A stretch of 64,000 nt of DNA from Desulfonema magnum (GTDB taxonomy: Bacteria; Desulfobacterota; Desulfobacteria; Desulfobacterales; 4be13): contig NZ_CP061800.1 of assembly GCF_017377395.1 (NCBI RefSeq), forward strand, positions 682,001 through 746,000, written 5' to 3'. Below, one piece after another: positions 25,186 to 34,781 of the stretch; position 1 is the first letter of the stretch; the number at the start of each line of letters is the position of its first letter. The position numbers were made by a program, and so were the translations under genes. Under the pieces are notes generated by a model. The model made no database searches and was not told the DNA's origin. It worked only from the letters and a program-made list of their open reading frames with translations.

Positions 25186-27195
25186 TCACTTCCCACTCTT
25201 TATTATGTCTTCCAAAGTCCGACTGAGTTCCTGTATGCTGTAGGGTTTTTCCACGATACCAACAAAACCGTGTTTTTTAAAATCAGTCATTTCAGGATCA
25301 TTGGCGTAACCGCTGGAAACTATCCCCTTCACGTCAGGATCAAGTCTGAGAAGTTCCTTTACGGATTCCTTTCCTCCCATGCCGCCCTCCACATATAAAT
25401 CCAAAATAACCGCGTCAAAAGGTTTCCCGGACTTCATTGCCTTTTTATAGATATCAATTGCCTGTGTCCCGTTTTTTGAGAACTCCACATCATACCCTAA
25501 CTGACTCAGCATCTGACCAGCGACATCTATGATGATGTCCTCATCATCCATGATAAGGATTTTCCCTTTATGAAGAAAAGGTTTTGCCAACTTTGTTTCT
25601 TCTTTGCGAGGGATTTCTTTTTTGGACGCGGGAAGATAAATGTAAAATGTTGCCCCGGCCCCTGGCTTTGAGTCTGCATAAATATAGCCGTAATGCTTTT
25701 TGATGATGGAATAGACAATAGTGAGTCCCAGTCCCCGCCCTTTTTTTTTTGTCGAAAAATAAGGATCAAATATTCTCCCGAGATGTTCTTCACGGATCCC
25801 GGCTCCCCTGTCCTGAACGGATATCTTTACATAATCCCCCTCTTCCATTGGCAGGCCAGCCTCTTTCCGTGCGACAGCACCGGTAATATTTTCAGCATAA
25901 ATTTTAATCTGTCCGCCGGACGGCATGGCCTCACCGGCATTAAAAATCAGATTGTTAATGACCTCTTTCATCTGCGCTTTGTCATAAGCAACAGTCCATA
26001 AATCTGTCTCTATAAAAAAATCGCTGACAACATTGGGGCCTGTAATCCCCCGGGGAACCGAATCTTTTATAAGTTCTTCAATGGAACCGATTTCCCTGTT
26101 GGCGGTTCCGCCTTTGGAAAAAATAATAAACTGCCGGATCAGATGCTTAAGATTCGTACATCCCTCTTTTGCATAAGCCAGCCTTTCAGAAACTCTTCCG
26201 TCAGACGCTGAATCCATCTGGGCAAGATCAATATTTCCCATAATTCCGGTTAATGAATTGTTCAGATCATCAACAAGCCCGCTGGCAAGCGTGGCAAAGG
26301 ATTCGAATTTCTGAGACTTTAAAAGTTCTTTTTCCATTTTCTTCCGCCGGGTAAGGTCACGGGCAAGAATAACAACTTCCGAGGGAGTGCCGCGTTTCAT
26401 AATTAAGGACGCTGTTACTTCCAGAGACATTTGTTTTAATCGCCGGTTCGCAAACCGGGCTTCGGGAATCAGCACCTTTCTGTTTCTGGCAATGGGCTTT
26501 CTGAAAAGCTGCTTCTTCAATATGCCAAGCTGTTCCGGGGAAAGAATATCTGTGATGTTTATGTTCGGCAGTTCTTCTTCAGAATAGCCGATCATTTCTC
26601 TCCCCCGTTCATTCATATAAGTAATTCTTCCGCTCATATCAAAAGTCAGAAGCATATCCCTCACAGCTTCGGTAACAAGACGATATTTATCTCCGGGTTC
26701 TGCAATTTTTTTTCGCGGACCAGGTTCAGATTTTCCAGTCTCCTTCACCGGCCTGGGTTCAGGGATATCCCGAGGCACTTTAGGAGCGGAGATATCCGGC
26801 TTTGGCTCAGGTTCTTCAGCAATACCTTTCTCTGGTTCCTCAACATCACGGGCAATAATACGGATACCCGAGGCTGTGTTATCTTTCGTTATTAATGATG
26901 CGCTGACTTCCATGGAGAGCATTTTTAAATTCCTGTCAATGAATTTCGCTTCCTGATGGGCCACGCCCTTGTCTCCGTTATTATATTTGCTCAGAATTTC
27001 TTGTTTTATTTTTTCAACTTGGTCAGGAGGAAGAATATCTGTGATATTCATATCCAGGAATTCATCCTCAAAATACCCCATCACCTCGACTCCCCTTTCA
27101 TTGACATAGGTAATTGTTCCGTCCATATCAAAGATCAGGATCATTTCCATGGTGTCTTCATCAATAAAAAGCCCTTCGCCTAATATATCATCCAT
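25186..27195 (-). CDS. PAS-PAS hybrid histidine kinase-like protein with REC domain, phospho-acceptor His missing
   Basis: 669 residues: PAS 1 (about 12-115), a Pro/Glu-rich linker, PAS 2 (170-280), HisKA-like helices (290-360), HATPase (395-522; NNLIFNAGEAMP, QDRGAGI, GRGLGL) and a receiver domain (545-665; Asp599 in VILDL, Lys in VEKPYS). In the H-box, where related kinases read GIAHDFNN, this protein reads GLVDDLNN, so residue 309 is Asp rather than His. Autophosphorylation by the usual route is therefore not expected. No membrane segment, so it is cytosolic. It precedes a TerD-like gene on the same strand. Confidence 0.88.
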   Translation of the reverse strand: MDDILGEGLFIDEDTMEMILIFDMDGTITYVNERGVEVMGYFEDEFLDMNITDILPPDQVEKIKQEILSKYNNGDKGVAHQEAKFIDRNLKMLSMEVSASLITKDNTASGIRIIARDVEEPEKGIAEEPEPKPDISAPKVPRDIPEPRPVKETGKSEPGPRKKIAEPGDKYRLVTEAVRDMLLTFDMSGRITYMNERGREMIGYSEEELPNINITDILSPEQLGILKKQLFRKPIARNRKVLIPEARFANRRLKQMSLEVTASLIMKRGTPSEVVILARDLTRRKKMEKELLKSQKFESFATLASGLVDDLNNSLTGIMGNIDLAQMDSASDGRVSERLAYAKEGCTNLKHLIRQFIIFSKGGTANREIGSIEELIKDSVPRGITGPNVVSDFFIETDLWTVAYDKAQMKEVINNLIFNAGEAMPSGGQIKIYAENITGAVARKEAGLPMEEGDYVKISVQDRGAGIREEHLGRIFDPYFSTKKKGRGLGLTIVYSIIKKHYGYIYADSKPGAGATFYIYLPASKKEIPRKEETKLAKPFLHKGKILIMDDEDIIIDVAGQMLSQLGYDVEFSKNGTQAIDIYKKAMKSGKPFDAVILDLYVEGGMGGKESVKELLRLDPDVKGIVSSGYANDPEMTDFKKHGFVGIVEKPYSIQELSRTLEDIIKSGK

Positions 27196-27769
27196 TTTTT
27201 ATCTCCTGTTGAAACCGAAAACAGAGGAGTTTGCGAAAATTTGGGGATGCCTTCATGTTTCGGCTTACGTTTTTTTGAGGTTATTCGACGTCTTGACCAT
27301 GAATCATAGTCAATTTCTTAAAATATATTTTAAAAATGTCAACAACAGGCTTTGGGAGCCAGAGTCAGAAAAAATGAACTGTGAAAAGTTTTCAGAATCT
27401 GTGTGTATGGAAAAAGCCGGCGGAAACACACTTGCAAATTCATGCCATCGGACCGAGGTTTTTCCTCTCCTCCCGGGTTATGGCTTATGAATATCTGGCA
27501 GTTACGCCTGATACAGAAAAAAGCCAAACCAAACTATTTGAATTTATTATAGCCTGTTTTTTCCTTTCATGCACCAAAAAAAATGGGAATTTATAATTTT
27601 TTTAAATGACATAAAAAAAAGAAATTAAAAAATGATCTGACTGTAATCAAAGTTAAATAACGATCTGTTTCATAAAGCAATATTCCGTTAAAATTTTTGT
27701 CCAACAGTTATCTGACCTTGTTCCCAAACTCCGGTTTGAGCCACCCGCCTATGCACAAATATCCGGCTT

Positions 27770-27909
27770 AAGTACCCGGACATAAATTTTTAATATCTGC
27801 CCGGGGAAGAAACCCGGCTTTTTTTCGGAATGACGCGTCTCCGATAAAGGAAAAAGCCGGGTTTCTCCGACGCTCGCAGAAAAAAGTATATAAAAAACTT
27901 TTATACCAG
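27770..27909. mobile_element. MITE, AAGTACC/AAACCCGGC family, right end lost
   Basis: Starts AAGTACCCGGAC and has both AAACCCGGC arms, but the terminal CAGGTACTT is replaced by an unrelated CAGGCCGCC sequence. The 570 bases before it (27196-27769) are A/T-rich and hold no gene that I can support. Confidence 0.75.
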
Positions 27910-28211
27910 GCCGCCTGGGAAGGCGGCACCCGTGACTTTTTTTTCGGTCTGCTGATATTATCAAGACTGAACATATTTGCTGTTTTTTCTTGACAATTAT
28001 TTTAATGGTATGTTATTTTTGTTATAATTTGTTTTAATTAAACATTTATTTTTTCATGGCGCAGAACTTGCTTATCGGGCAGAACAACGAGTAACCTGAT
28101 TTACTGAAATTTCCGAGGTGAAACAGTTCGGACAGCGTCTGCTGATTCCATAGTCAAACACTGTGTCTTAAAAATCAAAATCTGATCACCATTGCTCATA
28201 TTATGATCCAA

Positions 28212-28982
28212 TTCATATAAACGGGCATGACCTGCCGGTCACAACGAGGCATGAAGGTCTCTGCAAAAAACCGCTTCGCTCTGTTTTTGCACTCCGGACT
28301 TTCATATAAACGGGCATGACCTGCCGGTCACAACGAGGCATGAAGGTCTCTGCAAAAAACCGCTTCGCTCTATTTTTGCACTCCGGACTTTCATATAAAC
28401 GGCCATGACCTGCCGGTCACAACGAGGCATGAAGGTCTCTGCAAAAAACCGCTTCGCTCTGTTTTTGCACTCCGGACTTTCATATAAACGGCCATGACCT
28501 GCCGGTCACAACGAGGCATGAAGGTCTCTGCAAAAAACCGCTTCGCTCTATTTTTGCACTCCGGACTTTCATATAAACGGCCATGATCTGCCGGCCACAA
28601 CGAACGATGAAAATTTTGCAGTTTTTCCTAACACCTAACACCTGACACCTAACACTTTCATATAAACGGCCATGTCCTGACGGTCACAACAAAGGATGAA
28701 AGTTTTGCAGTTTTTCCTAACACTTAACACTTAACACCTGACACTTTCATATAAACGGCCATGATCTGCCGGTCACAACGAATGATGAAAGTTTTGCAGT
28801 TTTTCCTAACACTTAACACTTAACACCTAACACCTGACACTTTCATATAAACGGCCATGACCGGTCCGCTCACAACGAAACATGAAAGAACTTTTAACTT
28901 CAGTCACTTTATTAACTTTCTTAACTTCAGACACTTTCATATAAACGGTCATGACTTAGCGATCACAACGAAACATGAAAGC
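28212..28982. repeat. Nine-unit tandem array, 89-bp period, hairpin cores
   Basis: Cores beginning TTCATATAAACGG occur at 28212, 28301, 28390, 28479, 28568, 28657, 28746, 28842 and 28936. The core of about 46 bp carries a terminal inverted repeat (CTTTCAT/ATGAAAG) and an inner one (TGACC/GGTCA). The first four spacers are alike (GCAAAAAACC ... GTTTTTGCAC); the next three hold 7-bp repeats of CTAACAC type. The array ends about 50 bases before the LamG gene. It may be a leader, a recombination hotspot or a structural repeat; it is not a CRISPR. Confidence 0.85.
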
Positions 28983-29033
28983 AAGTCCTGAATTTCTCAA
29001 TTCTCAATTTCATACAAGGAAAATAAAAAAATT

Positions 29034-29969
29034 ATGAAAACAATGAAAAGGTCACTTGTATTATCCGTCTTATTCTTACTGCTTCCTTTAATTGCTGGTG
29101 CTGACACGATTTTTTTTAAAGACGGACGGCAGATAGAAACAGCAGAGACATGGGAAGAGGGGGGACAGATCAAATGTTACAGGTTTGGATCGGTTATCGG
29201 CTATCCCAAGCAAAGCATAGAACGAATTGAAAAACAAGGGGCAAAGTCTGAAAAAGCATTGTATGTTAAATGGAACAGAGATGCGGGTGTTTCTGTTCAT
29301 CTCCCTTCTTTATCCGGTTCTGTTTCTTTTGAAGCCTGGGTTTTTGTTATAGAAAAGGAGCATCGTTATCGTGAGTACGATGATTCTTACAGAATTGAAC
29401 GTGAGAGATCAAGCTTATGTGTGTTTGAGTCATCATTCATTGACATTCGGATATCCCGTGAGGGATTTGTCCGGGGAAGAGCAGGTTATGCTTTATCTTC
29501 TTCAAAAAAACTTATGGGAAACAAATGGCATCACTTATCCGTGGTTTTTGACAAAAAGAGCAAAGCTGACAAACCTTATATTAACGGAACTGCCAAACTT
29601 TATATTGACGGAATTGAAGTCTGTAGTAAGAATGATACATGCAGAGCTTTAAAATGTGGGACACTTATAATCGGCGAGGAAGGAGACAGATATCGCCGAG
29701 ATGGTAATGAGGAGGGGTATGGCTATATTGATGAAGTGCGTATCTGGAATCGGGCCATTACGCGGGAAGAAATTAACAACAATATGTACCGCCGACTCAC
29801 AGGAAATGAAAATGCCCTGATTTTATATTATAATTTCGATGAACTTGTCCTTGATAATAATATCGGAGAACTTGTTGTCAAAGACCTTTCTCCGCAAGGG
29901 AACAACGGCAAAATTCGTTATTATTCCCCTGACGAAACTTTATCTTTATTTAATGCGCCTGTTAAATAG
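29034..29969 (+). CDS. Secreted LamG-domain protein
   Basis: 311 residues with a signal peptide (SLVLSVLFLLLPLIAGA). Residues 24-65 form a small module (IFFKDGRQIETAETWEEGG, then IKCYRFG) shared with the protease 170 bases downstream. Residues about 85-300 are a concanavalin-like LamG domain (SGSVSFEAWVF, NKWHHLSVVFD, AKLYIDGIEV, GYIDEVRIWNRA). It is predicted to be periplasmic or extracellular, and carbohydrate or protein binding is inferred from the fold. The start has AAGGAAAATAAA upstream, a modest ribosome site. Confidence 0.8.
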   Translation: MKTMKRSLVLSVLFLLLPLIAGADTIFFKDGRQIETAETWEEGGQIKCYRFGSVIGYPKQSIERIEKQGAKSEKALYVKWNRDAGVSVHLPSLSGSVSFEAWVFVIEKEHRYREYDDSYRIERERSSLCVFESSFIDIRISREGFVRGRAGYALSSSKKLMGNKWHHLSVVFDKKSKADKPYINGTAKLYIDGIEVCSKNDTCRALKCGTLIIGEEGDRYRRDGNEEGYGYIDEVRIWNRAITREEINNNMYRRLTGNENALILYYNFDELVLDNNIGELVVKDLSPQGNNGKIRYYSPDETLSLFNAPVK

Positions 29970-30142
29970 AATTGACTCTGAGAGATATTCTGCCGGAGGA
30001 GAAATCATCACATGCCCCGCCTCAGGGCAGGGTCTGTTCCCGGATTTTCCAAATGCTCCACCTAATGAAAACAAAGGACAAAAAGGCAGAAAACCATCCG
30101 CCATGAGTCATAAAATTTGCGATTCAGATTAAAGGGGAACCA

Positions 30143-31105
30143 ATGTCCAAAATGTTTATAAATTATGCTACATATATAGTCCTTATATTAGTGCTTGCTG
30201 CCCCGGGAAATGCTCATGAGATTGTTCTGAAAGACGGCAAAATTATAAAAACAAGGAGCTGCTGGGAAGAAAACGGGGCAATAAAATATGAAAGATACGG
30301 GGGCATTTTAACAATAGAGAAGAAACTTGTGGAAGAAGTGATATATTCTGAAGAAGAGCCAGTTGTCAGCCCTGTTAAAAAAAAGTTTGGCACCATACTG
30401 GAACAACAGGAGAAATTAAGAAAGGAAAGAACCCGTTCACTGGCTTCGGATGAAATATTTCGCTTATGCAAACCTGCTGTGGTTATCATAAAGTGCGGGG
30501 GGGCAGAAGGAACAGGTTTTTTTATAAGCGATGACGGATATATTCTTACCAACTACCATGTTATCCGCTCCCATTCTTCCATTGAAGTACATTTATCTTC
30601 TGATGAAGTCTATATTGCGAATATGATTTCAAGCACTGAAAAGCCTGACGCGGCTCTTTTGAAAATTGACAGAAACAATATGCCATATCTTGCGCTTGAG
30701 AAAAATACCATTCCTGAAGAGATCATAGGGAAAGAAGTTTTTGCTATTGGAAATCCCGGGGGACTGCAATTTTCTATAACCAGGGGAATTATCAGTCAGA
30801 TAAGAACTATGGACGATGTCAAATACATACAAACAGACACCCCGCTTAATCCTGGTAACAGCGGGGGGCCGCTGATTAATAAGCTGGGAAATGTGGTGGG
30901 GATGAATACCCTTAAAAGAGCTTATAGCACTGGCCTGAATTTCGCTATTTCATCTGATTCTTTGTTTACTTGGGTTGAACAGTATTCAAAATTCGGAATT
31001 GTTCATTATGCCAAGCCAAGTCAGAACTCAGATGATGAGCCTCCGAGACCATCTCAGGAAGGTCCGGGGATATTTATCATACCTGTTCCGGGTCCGTCGT
31101 GGTAA
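30143..31105 (+). CDS. Secreted trypsin-like serine protease (S1C/DegP-like, no PDZ)
   Basis: 320 residues. After the signal peptide comes the same KDG...WEE-G-IKY-RYGG module as the upstream LamG protein (residues 25-67), then a trypsin fold with His139 (TNYHVI), Asp169 (KPDAALLKI) and Ser240 (NPGNSGGPL). It ends with a Pro-rich tail and lacks a PDZ domain, unlike DegP. AAAGGGGAACC precedes the ATG. It is probably co-expressed with the LamG gene and active in the periplasm or at the cell surface. Confidence 0.87.
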   Translation: MSKMFINYATYIVLILVLAAPGNAHEIVLKDGKIIKTRSCWEENGAIKYERYGGILTIEKKLVEEVIYSEEEPVVSPVKKKFGTILEQQEKLRKERTRSLASDEIFRLCKPAVVIIKCGGAEGTGFFISDDGYILTNYHVIRSHSSIEVHLSSDEVYIANMISSTEKPDAALLKIDRNNMPYLALEKNTIPEEIIGKEVFAIGNPGGLQFSITRGIISQIRTMDDVKYIQTDTPLNPGNSGGPLINKLGNVVGMNTLKRAYSTGLNFAISSDSLFTWVEQYSKFGIVHYAKPSQNSDDEPPRPSQEGPGIFIIPVPGPSW

Positions 31106-31425
31106 GATCAGATGAATACTGTCCCGGATACACAACTGAATGAATTTATAAAAATAAAAAAGCATTAATACTAAGCATATCTTCATAACGAAAAATTTGG
31201 CATCAGCCTGTCTTTTGGTAGGATATAATAAAATATACAGATGATCAGCCAGGGTAAAATATAAAAAATTTTGGGTTTTGATTCCCTCTTAATTTTAAGG
31301 GAGAATTTTTTCAATATCAGGTACTGATTGCATAAATAAGTCCTGTCTTAAATATATCACCAACAGTTTTTCAGCAGTCGGTACTTAATCTTACTTACAT
31401 TTTAATAAGGAGAAGGAGGGCTGTT

Positions 31426-31935
31426 ATGAAAAAAATGATAGTATTATTTTTTCTGCTGCTTGGGGTCCCTTTGGTTGCCAGTGCTGAAAATCGGTACTTT
31501 GACCGCCAGGGAAACGAAATTTCGGAATCCGAATACAAAGCCACTGTTTGGAATTGGCGTAAGAATGTTCATCACAACAGAGAAAAAGAAAGCTATGTCA
31601 GATATCGTCAGTTTATGGAAGCACAACAGAAAAGAGAATGGATAAAAGTTGCTTCCGAAGACAATAAAAGCCCTGTTGCAGAGGAAAACAAATCAAAAAC
31701 AGTGGTCTCTTCGGTTTCACTTCCGAAAAAAGAAGAAAAGGAAGAGGAAATGCCATACGATTCATTGGGCAGGCCTCTGAAAGATTCACAAGGCAGATTT
31801 ATCACATATCCTGATACGTTAACGAATTCATCTTATGGAAGGTCATCCTCTTCTTTTTCAAGGTCAAGATCACGAGGAACAAATCTTATCATGTTCTTAC
31901 CGTCCAGAAGCCACTTCTCTCCTTTTGGATGGTAA
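31426..31935 (+). CDS. Small secreted protein of unknown function
   Basis: 169 residues with a good ribosome site (AAGGAGAAGGAGGG) and a signal peptide (MIVLFFLLLGVPLVASA). The mature part is highly charged, with Lys/Glu-rich stretches, a DSLGRPLKDSQGRF segment and a Ser/Arg-rich tail. No family recognised. It follows the protease gene by 320 bases of A/T-rich DNA in which I see no gene. Confidence 0.6.
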   Translation: MKKMIVLFFLLLGVPLVASAENRYFDRQGNEISESEYKATVWNWRKNVHHNREKESYVRYRQFMEAQQKREWIKVASEDNKSPVAEENKSKTVVSSVSLPKKEEKEEEMPYDSLGRPLKDSQGRFITYPDTLTNSSYGRSSSSFSRSRSRGTNLIMFLPSRSHFSPFGW

Positions 31936-31984
31936 GATTGCACCACCTGTAAGTTAGGAATTTCCCCAAAAATAATCTGCCCGA

Positions 31985-32024
31985 AATGTAGGGTGGGTTC
32001 CGCTTCGCTGCACCCACCCTACAT
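31985..32024. repeat. GTAGGGTGGG palindrome
   Basis: AATGTAGGGTGGG and CCCACCCTACATT form a perfect 13-bp inverted repeat around a short loop. A relative is at 47.43-47.53 kb. It lies between convergent genes and could terminate both. Confidence 0.75.
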
Positions 32025-32130
32025 TCTCCTGAACCGGGTATATTATTTATTTTGAGTTCCCTTATCATGATCATCAGCAATATTCGGAGTAAACTTTCAA
32101 ACACGATGCTGTCTTTTCAACGCGATATTT

Positions 32131-32628
32131 TCAGGCTTCATAATTCTCAGATTTTTTAATTGGTTCCTCTGTTTCTTCTGTTTCTCTTTTTTCTGATGAA
32201 AATTTTCCTTTCAGTTTTCTCCAAAGACCGCTTCCCACCATTTCATCAGCTCTTTCCAATATCTGACTGATAACCCTGAGAACATCCTCATCGCCTGCCC
32301 AATGTCTCTGAACAATTTCCTGACCGGATTTGTTGATAATACTGTTCAGGACATAAGCTGCCAGAACGATATCATCAGCATAGCCGACAGGTCCCAGAAT
32401 CGCTTCAGGCAGCAGATCTATCGGTGAAATAAAATATGCAATGGCCCCGGCTAATTTTGCCTTATCTTCCAAAGGCGTGTCCTTGTCTGCAATGACCTTG
32501 CACAGAACATGGAAAAGATCCGGAGCAAAAAGCAAAAAGTCTGCCCACTTATAATTTTTTCCCTGATCCGTCTGAAGCCAGTCCCTAAGTGTTTTACGCA
32601 ATTTCTGATAAAAATCGTCGTTATTCAT
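32131..32628 (-). CDS. YkvA-family (DUF1232) protein
   Basis: 165 residues with the DUF1232 signature (KLAGAIAYFISPIDLLPE, then GYADDIVLAAYVLN), a small membrane-associated helical domain of unknown role. The tail is Glu/Lys-rich. AGGAGG lies upstream of the ATG. No operon partner: MITE DNA separates it from the methyltransferase upstream. Confidence 0.8.
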   Translation of the reverse strand: MNNDDFYQKLRKTLRDWLQTDQGKNYKWADFLLFAPDLFHVLCKVIADKDTPLEDKAKLAGAIAYFISPIDLLPEAILGPVGYADDIVLAAYVLNSIINKSGQEIVQRHWAGDEDVLRVISQILERADEMVGSGLWRKLKGKFSSEKRETEETEEPIKKSENYEA

Positions 32629-32681
32629 CTCACCTCCTAATTTTCAAAAAATTATGAAGAAAGGTTTCAGGTGTTAAGAAC

Positions 32682-32853
32682 TTAATGATCAAGTTTTTTT
32701 GTCGTTCCGTTCGACTGATCTCACATCGAAGCCTGCGAAAGCAGGCATCCAGCGATGCCGGAACCGTGGCATGGTCTAAAAATGGATTCCTGCTTTCGCA
32801 GGAATGACAAATTTTTTGTTCGAACCGGGTCAAAAAACTTGATCATCGGGTAA
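32682..32853. mobile_element. MITE, ACTCGATGTTCAAGTTTTTT family
   Basis: Inverted ends TTAATGATCAAGTTTTTT and AAAAAACTTGATCATCGGG, with inner GCCTGCGAAAGCAGGC and CTGCTTTCGCAGGAATGAC arms. A half copy (AAAAAAACTTGAACATCGAG) is at 33640-33664. Confidence 0.8.
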
Positions 32854-32900
32854 GAAGAAAAAAATTGAAAGTTCCGAGCGAACCTCTCACCCCTCCTCTC

Positions 32901-33527
32901 TCACCTGCTCTTCGCACTCATAAAAAACATCGGATATTCTCTGAGGTTTCCGTCCGCATCAGGCTTTTTCATGATGTGCATTCGGTATGCTTTTGTTACC
33001 TCAAAACCGGTTTCCTCAACAGTGTTTTTTAATTCCGATGTGTCAAAACCATTATGAACACTGGACTCATCTCCGTGAAATGACCCGTCTTCCGGCTCAA
33101 GATCACCGATACAAAAATACCCGCCCGGCTTCAGAAGCTTATGAAATCTGTCAAGGAGTTCTTTAATATCAGCCACATGATGAAGGGCCATCAGTGTATA
33201 AATCAGATCAAAATGCTGTTTTGGCAGTTCCAGGTTGAAAATATCTTCACAGTGTAGCTCCATATTGTTAATATTGTTATGCTTTATTTTCTGTTTTAAA
33301 ACATCGAGCATTCCCTGTGATGTGTCTGTCATTATGAGTGACCGGACAGACGAATAAAAATTCATGCTTACCAGGCCCGTGCCGCAGCCGAATTCCAGCA
33401 GATTCATATCAGAAGACAAGGAAATATTTTTTCTGATTTCCTCTGTGAATATTCGGCAATTCTCATTTATGACCGGATGCTTGTCCCATTCTTTTGCCTT
33501 TTCGTCAAAGATTTCTGAACTATTCAT
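32901..33527 (-). CDS. Class I SAM-dependent methyltransferase
   Basis: 208 residues with Rossmann motif I (NLLEFGCGTGLVS), an acidic loop (IMTDTSQGM), DIFNLELP and the motif around ALHHVADIKEL, LLKPGGYF. The fold and size fit small-molecule or cofactor methyltransferases of the UbiE/Methyltransf_11 group. Substrate cannot be told from the sequence. It stands alone, divergent from the Rrf2 remnant. Confidence 0.8.
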   Translation of the reverse strand: MNSSEIFDEKAKEWDKHPVINENCRIFTEEIRKNISLSSDMNLLEFGCGTGLVSMNFYSSVRSLIMTDTSQGMLDVLKQKIKHNNINNMELHCEDIFNLELPKQHFDLIYTLMALHHVADIKELLDRFHKLLKPGGYFCIGDLEPEDGSFHGDESSVHNGFDTSELKNTVEETGFEVTKAYRMHIMKKPDADGNLREYPMFFMSAKSR

Positions 33528-33721
33528 TTAATTATCTCATTGGTTGTGCATAATGTTAGTATTGTCAAAAGAATACCAGAAAAACTGAACATTGTCCATT
33601 TGTTTGTTCTGAAAAGAGTTCTGTGTCCGGCTGGGTCGGATCAAAAAAACTTGAACATCGAGTGACAGTTATTTTAAAAAATATGCAAAAATTTACTTGG
33701 CATTAAAAAAATATTGATCAT

Positions 33722-33742
33722 ATAGGACAAATAATATCCTAT
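33722..33742. promoter_or_regulatory. Palindrome in front of the Rrf2 stub
   Basis: ATAGGA and TCCTAT are separated by nine A/T-rich bases, 25 bases before the ATG at 33767. Rrf2 regulators commonly bind dyads in their own promoters, so this is a candidate autoregulatory site. Confidence 0.35.
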
Positions 33743-33766
33743 TAATCTTCTTTATGGAAAAAAATA

Positions 33767-33808
33767 ATGAAAATTACTCGGGCATCTGAATATGCAGTAC
33801 GATGTATC
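33767..33808 (+). pseudogene. Rrf2-family regulator, first 14 codons only
   Basis: The codons read MKITRASEYAVRCI, the hallmark start of Rrf2/IscR-type transcription factors. The frame is cut exactly where the terminal repeat of a transposon begins (CTGGACAGTAG at 33808). The remainder of the gene does not follow the element's right end at 37016, nor is it found elsewhere in the window. Confidence 0.65.
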
Positions 33809-34008
33809 TGGACAGTAGAAAGTTCTGCCTAGTAAATTGAGTAATTCATAAAAAGCATGGACAAATTTTTCAGAAAGATATATTATCATACATAACAAAA
33901 TAAATTCAATTATAAAAGGATTGGACTTTGGACAAACGTATCCTGTTGCCTTCGGCGAAATTCTCCGGGCACAGTCAAATTTTTAGTTTTTTTGAAATAA
34001 ATCCCGTT

Positions 34009-34776
34009 TCAGTGTGATCGGGAATGTTTTTTATTAGTTTTTTTTCCTTTTATGACCACCGGAAGGCTGTCACGTTTGCCGGGAGAGTAACCGGATTGTC
34101 TGCCGGGTGATTTACCACGGGGTTTGGGCAATTTGGCCGGTGTCCCAAACTCCTCAATAATTCAGGGTATGTCCCTCTGAACCATGGAAGGGGATGGCAA
34201 TGTGGCTGAATCAGGCTCTTTGAAATCAGGAAGCCAGCGTTCCCAGGGATAGGGGATACGGTTAGCCAGGAATGCTGCTGTATAAAGGTTCACATAGGCA
34301 AGTCCTGCAATTTCCCACCAGTTCTCCTCGTGTTCGATTTCAGGTGTCTGGTAGGAAGCCATCAGGAGTCTGTTTTTTCCAAAACGGAAAAAATGTTCCA
34401 AATCATAGCGATGCCTGTATGCTTCATATGCATCGGTCAGTGTTATCTCCCCACGGCGCTGTCCGACAACGATCAGCCACAGGGGTCTTGCAAAAACCTT
34501 CTTTCCGTTCTTATCCCTTACAGTCACACACAGCAGGGTAAACGGATGATTGTGCATGGGAATGTCACGCTTTCCACGCATGAGCATGTCATACCATGCA
34601 TCTATTGTTACTTGGCATTCACGCCCGTTTCTGAATGTGAAAGGTACGGTTTCAGATGCTTCAGGTTCAGGCCGGGTCAAAGGATTGTTCAATTTGAAAG
34701 GAGAACCGTACCATTTAGGATGCCCCTTTCTTTTGATAGAAAACGAATCTGAAGGCATCTGGTAAAACACCCGGTT
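34009..34776 (-). pseudogene. DDE transposase fragment (IS4/IS701-like) with in-frame stop
   Basis: About 255 codons of the C-terminal part of a transposase: MPSDSFSIKRKGHPKWYG, a GQRRGEITLTDAYEAYRHRYDLEHFFRFGK segment carrying the late acidic residue, and a basic tail. A TGA at 34162-34164 (after MVQRDIP) interrupts the frame, which then continues as IIEEFGTPAKLPKPRGKSPG to 34009. The N-terminal half is missing. Not functional. Confidence 0.75.
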
Positions 34777-34781
34777 GCCGC

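Noticed and set aside
28212-28982. CRISPR array
   Set aside because: Regular spacing, but the repeat core is long and imperfect, the first four spacers are nearly identical, others are simple heptamers, and no cas genes are present.
28212-28982. Integron attC array
   Set aside because: The hairpin cores lack the conserved attC boundary motifs (such as GTTRRRY), there are no cassette genes between units, and no integrase is present.
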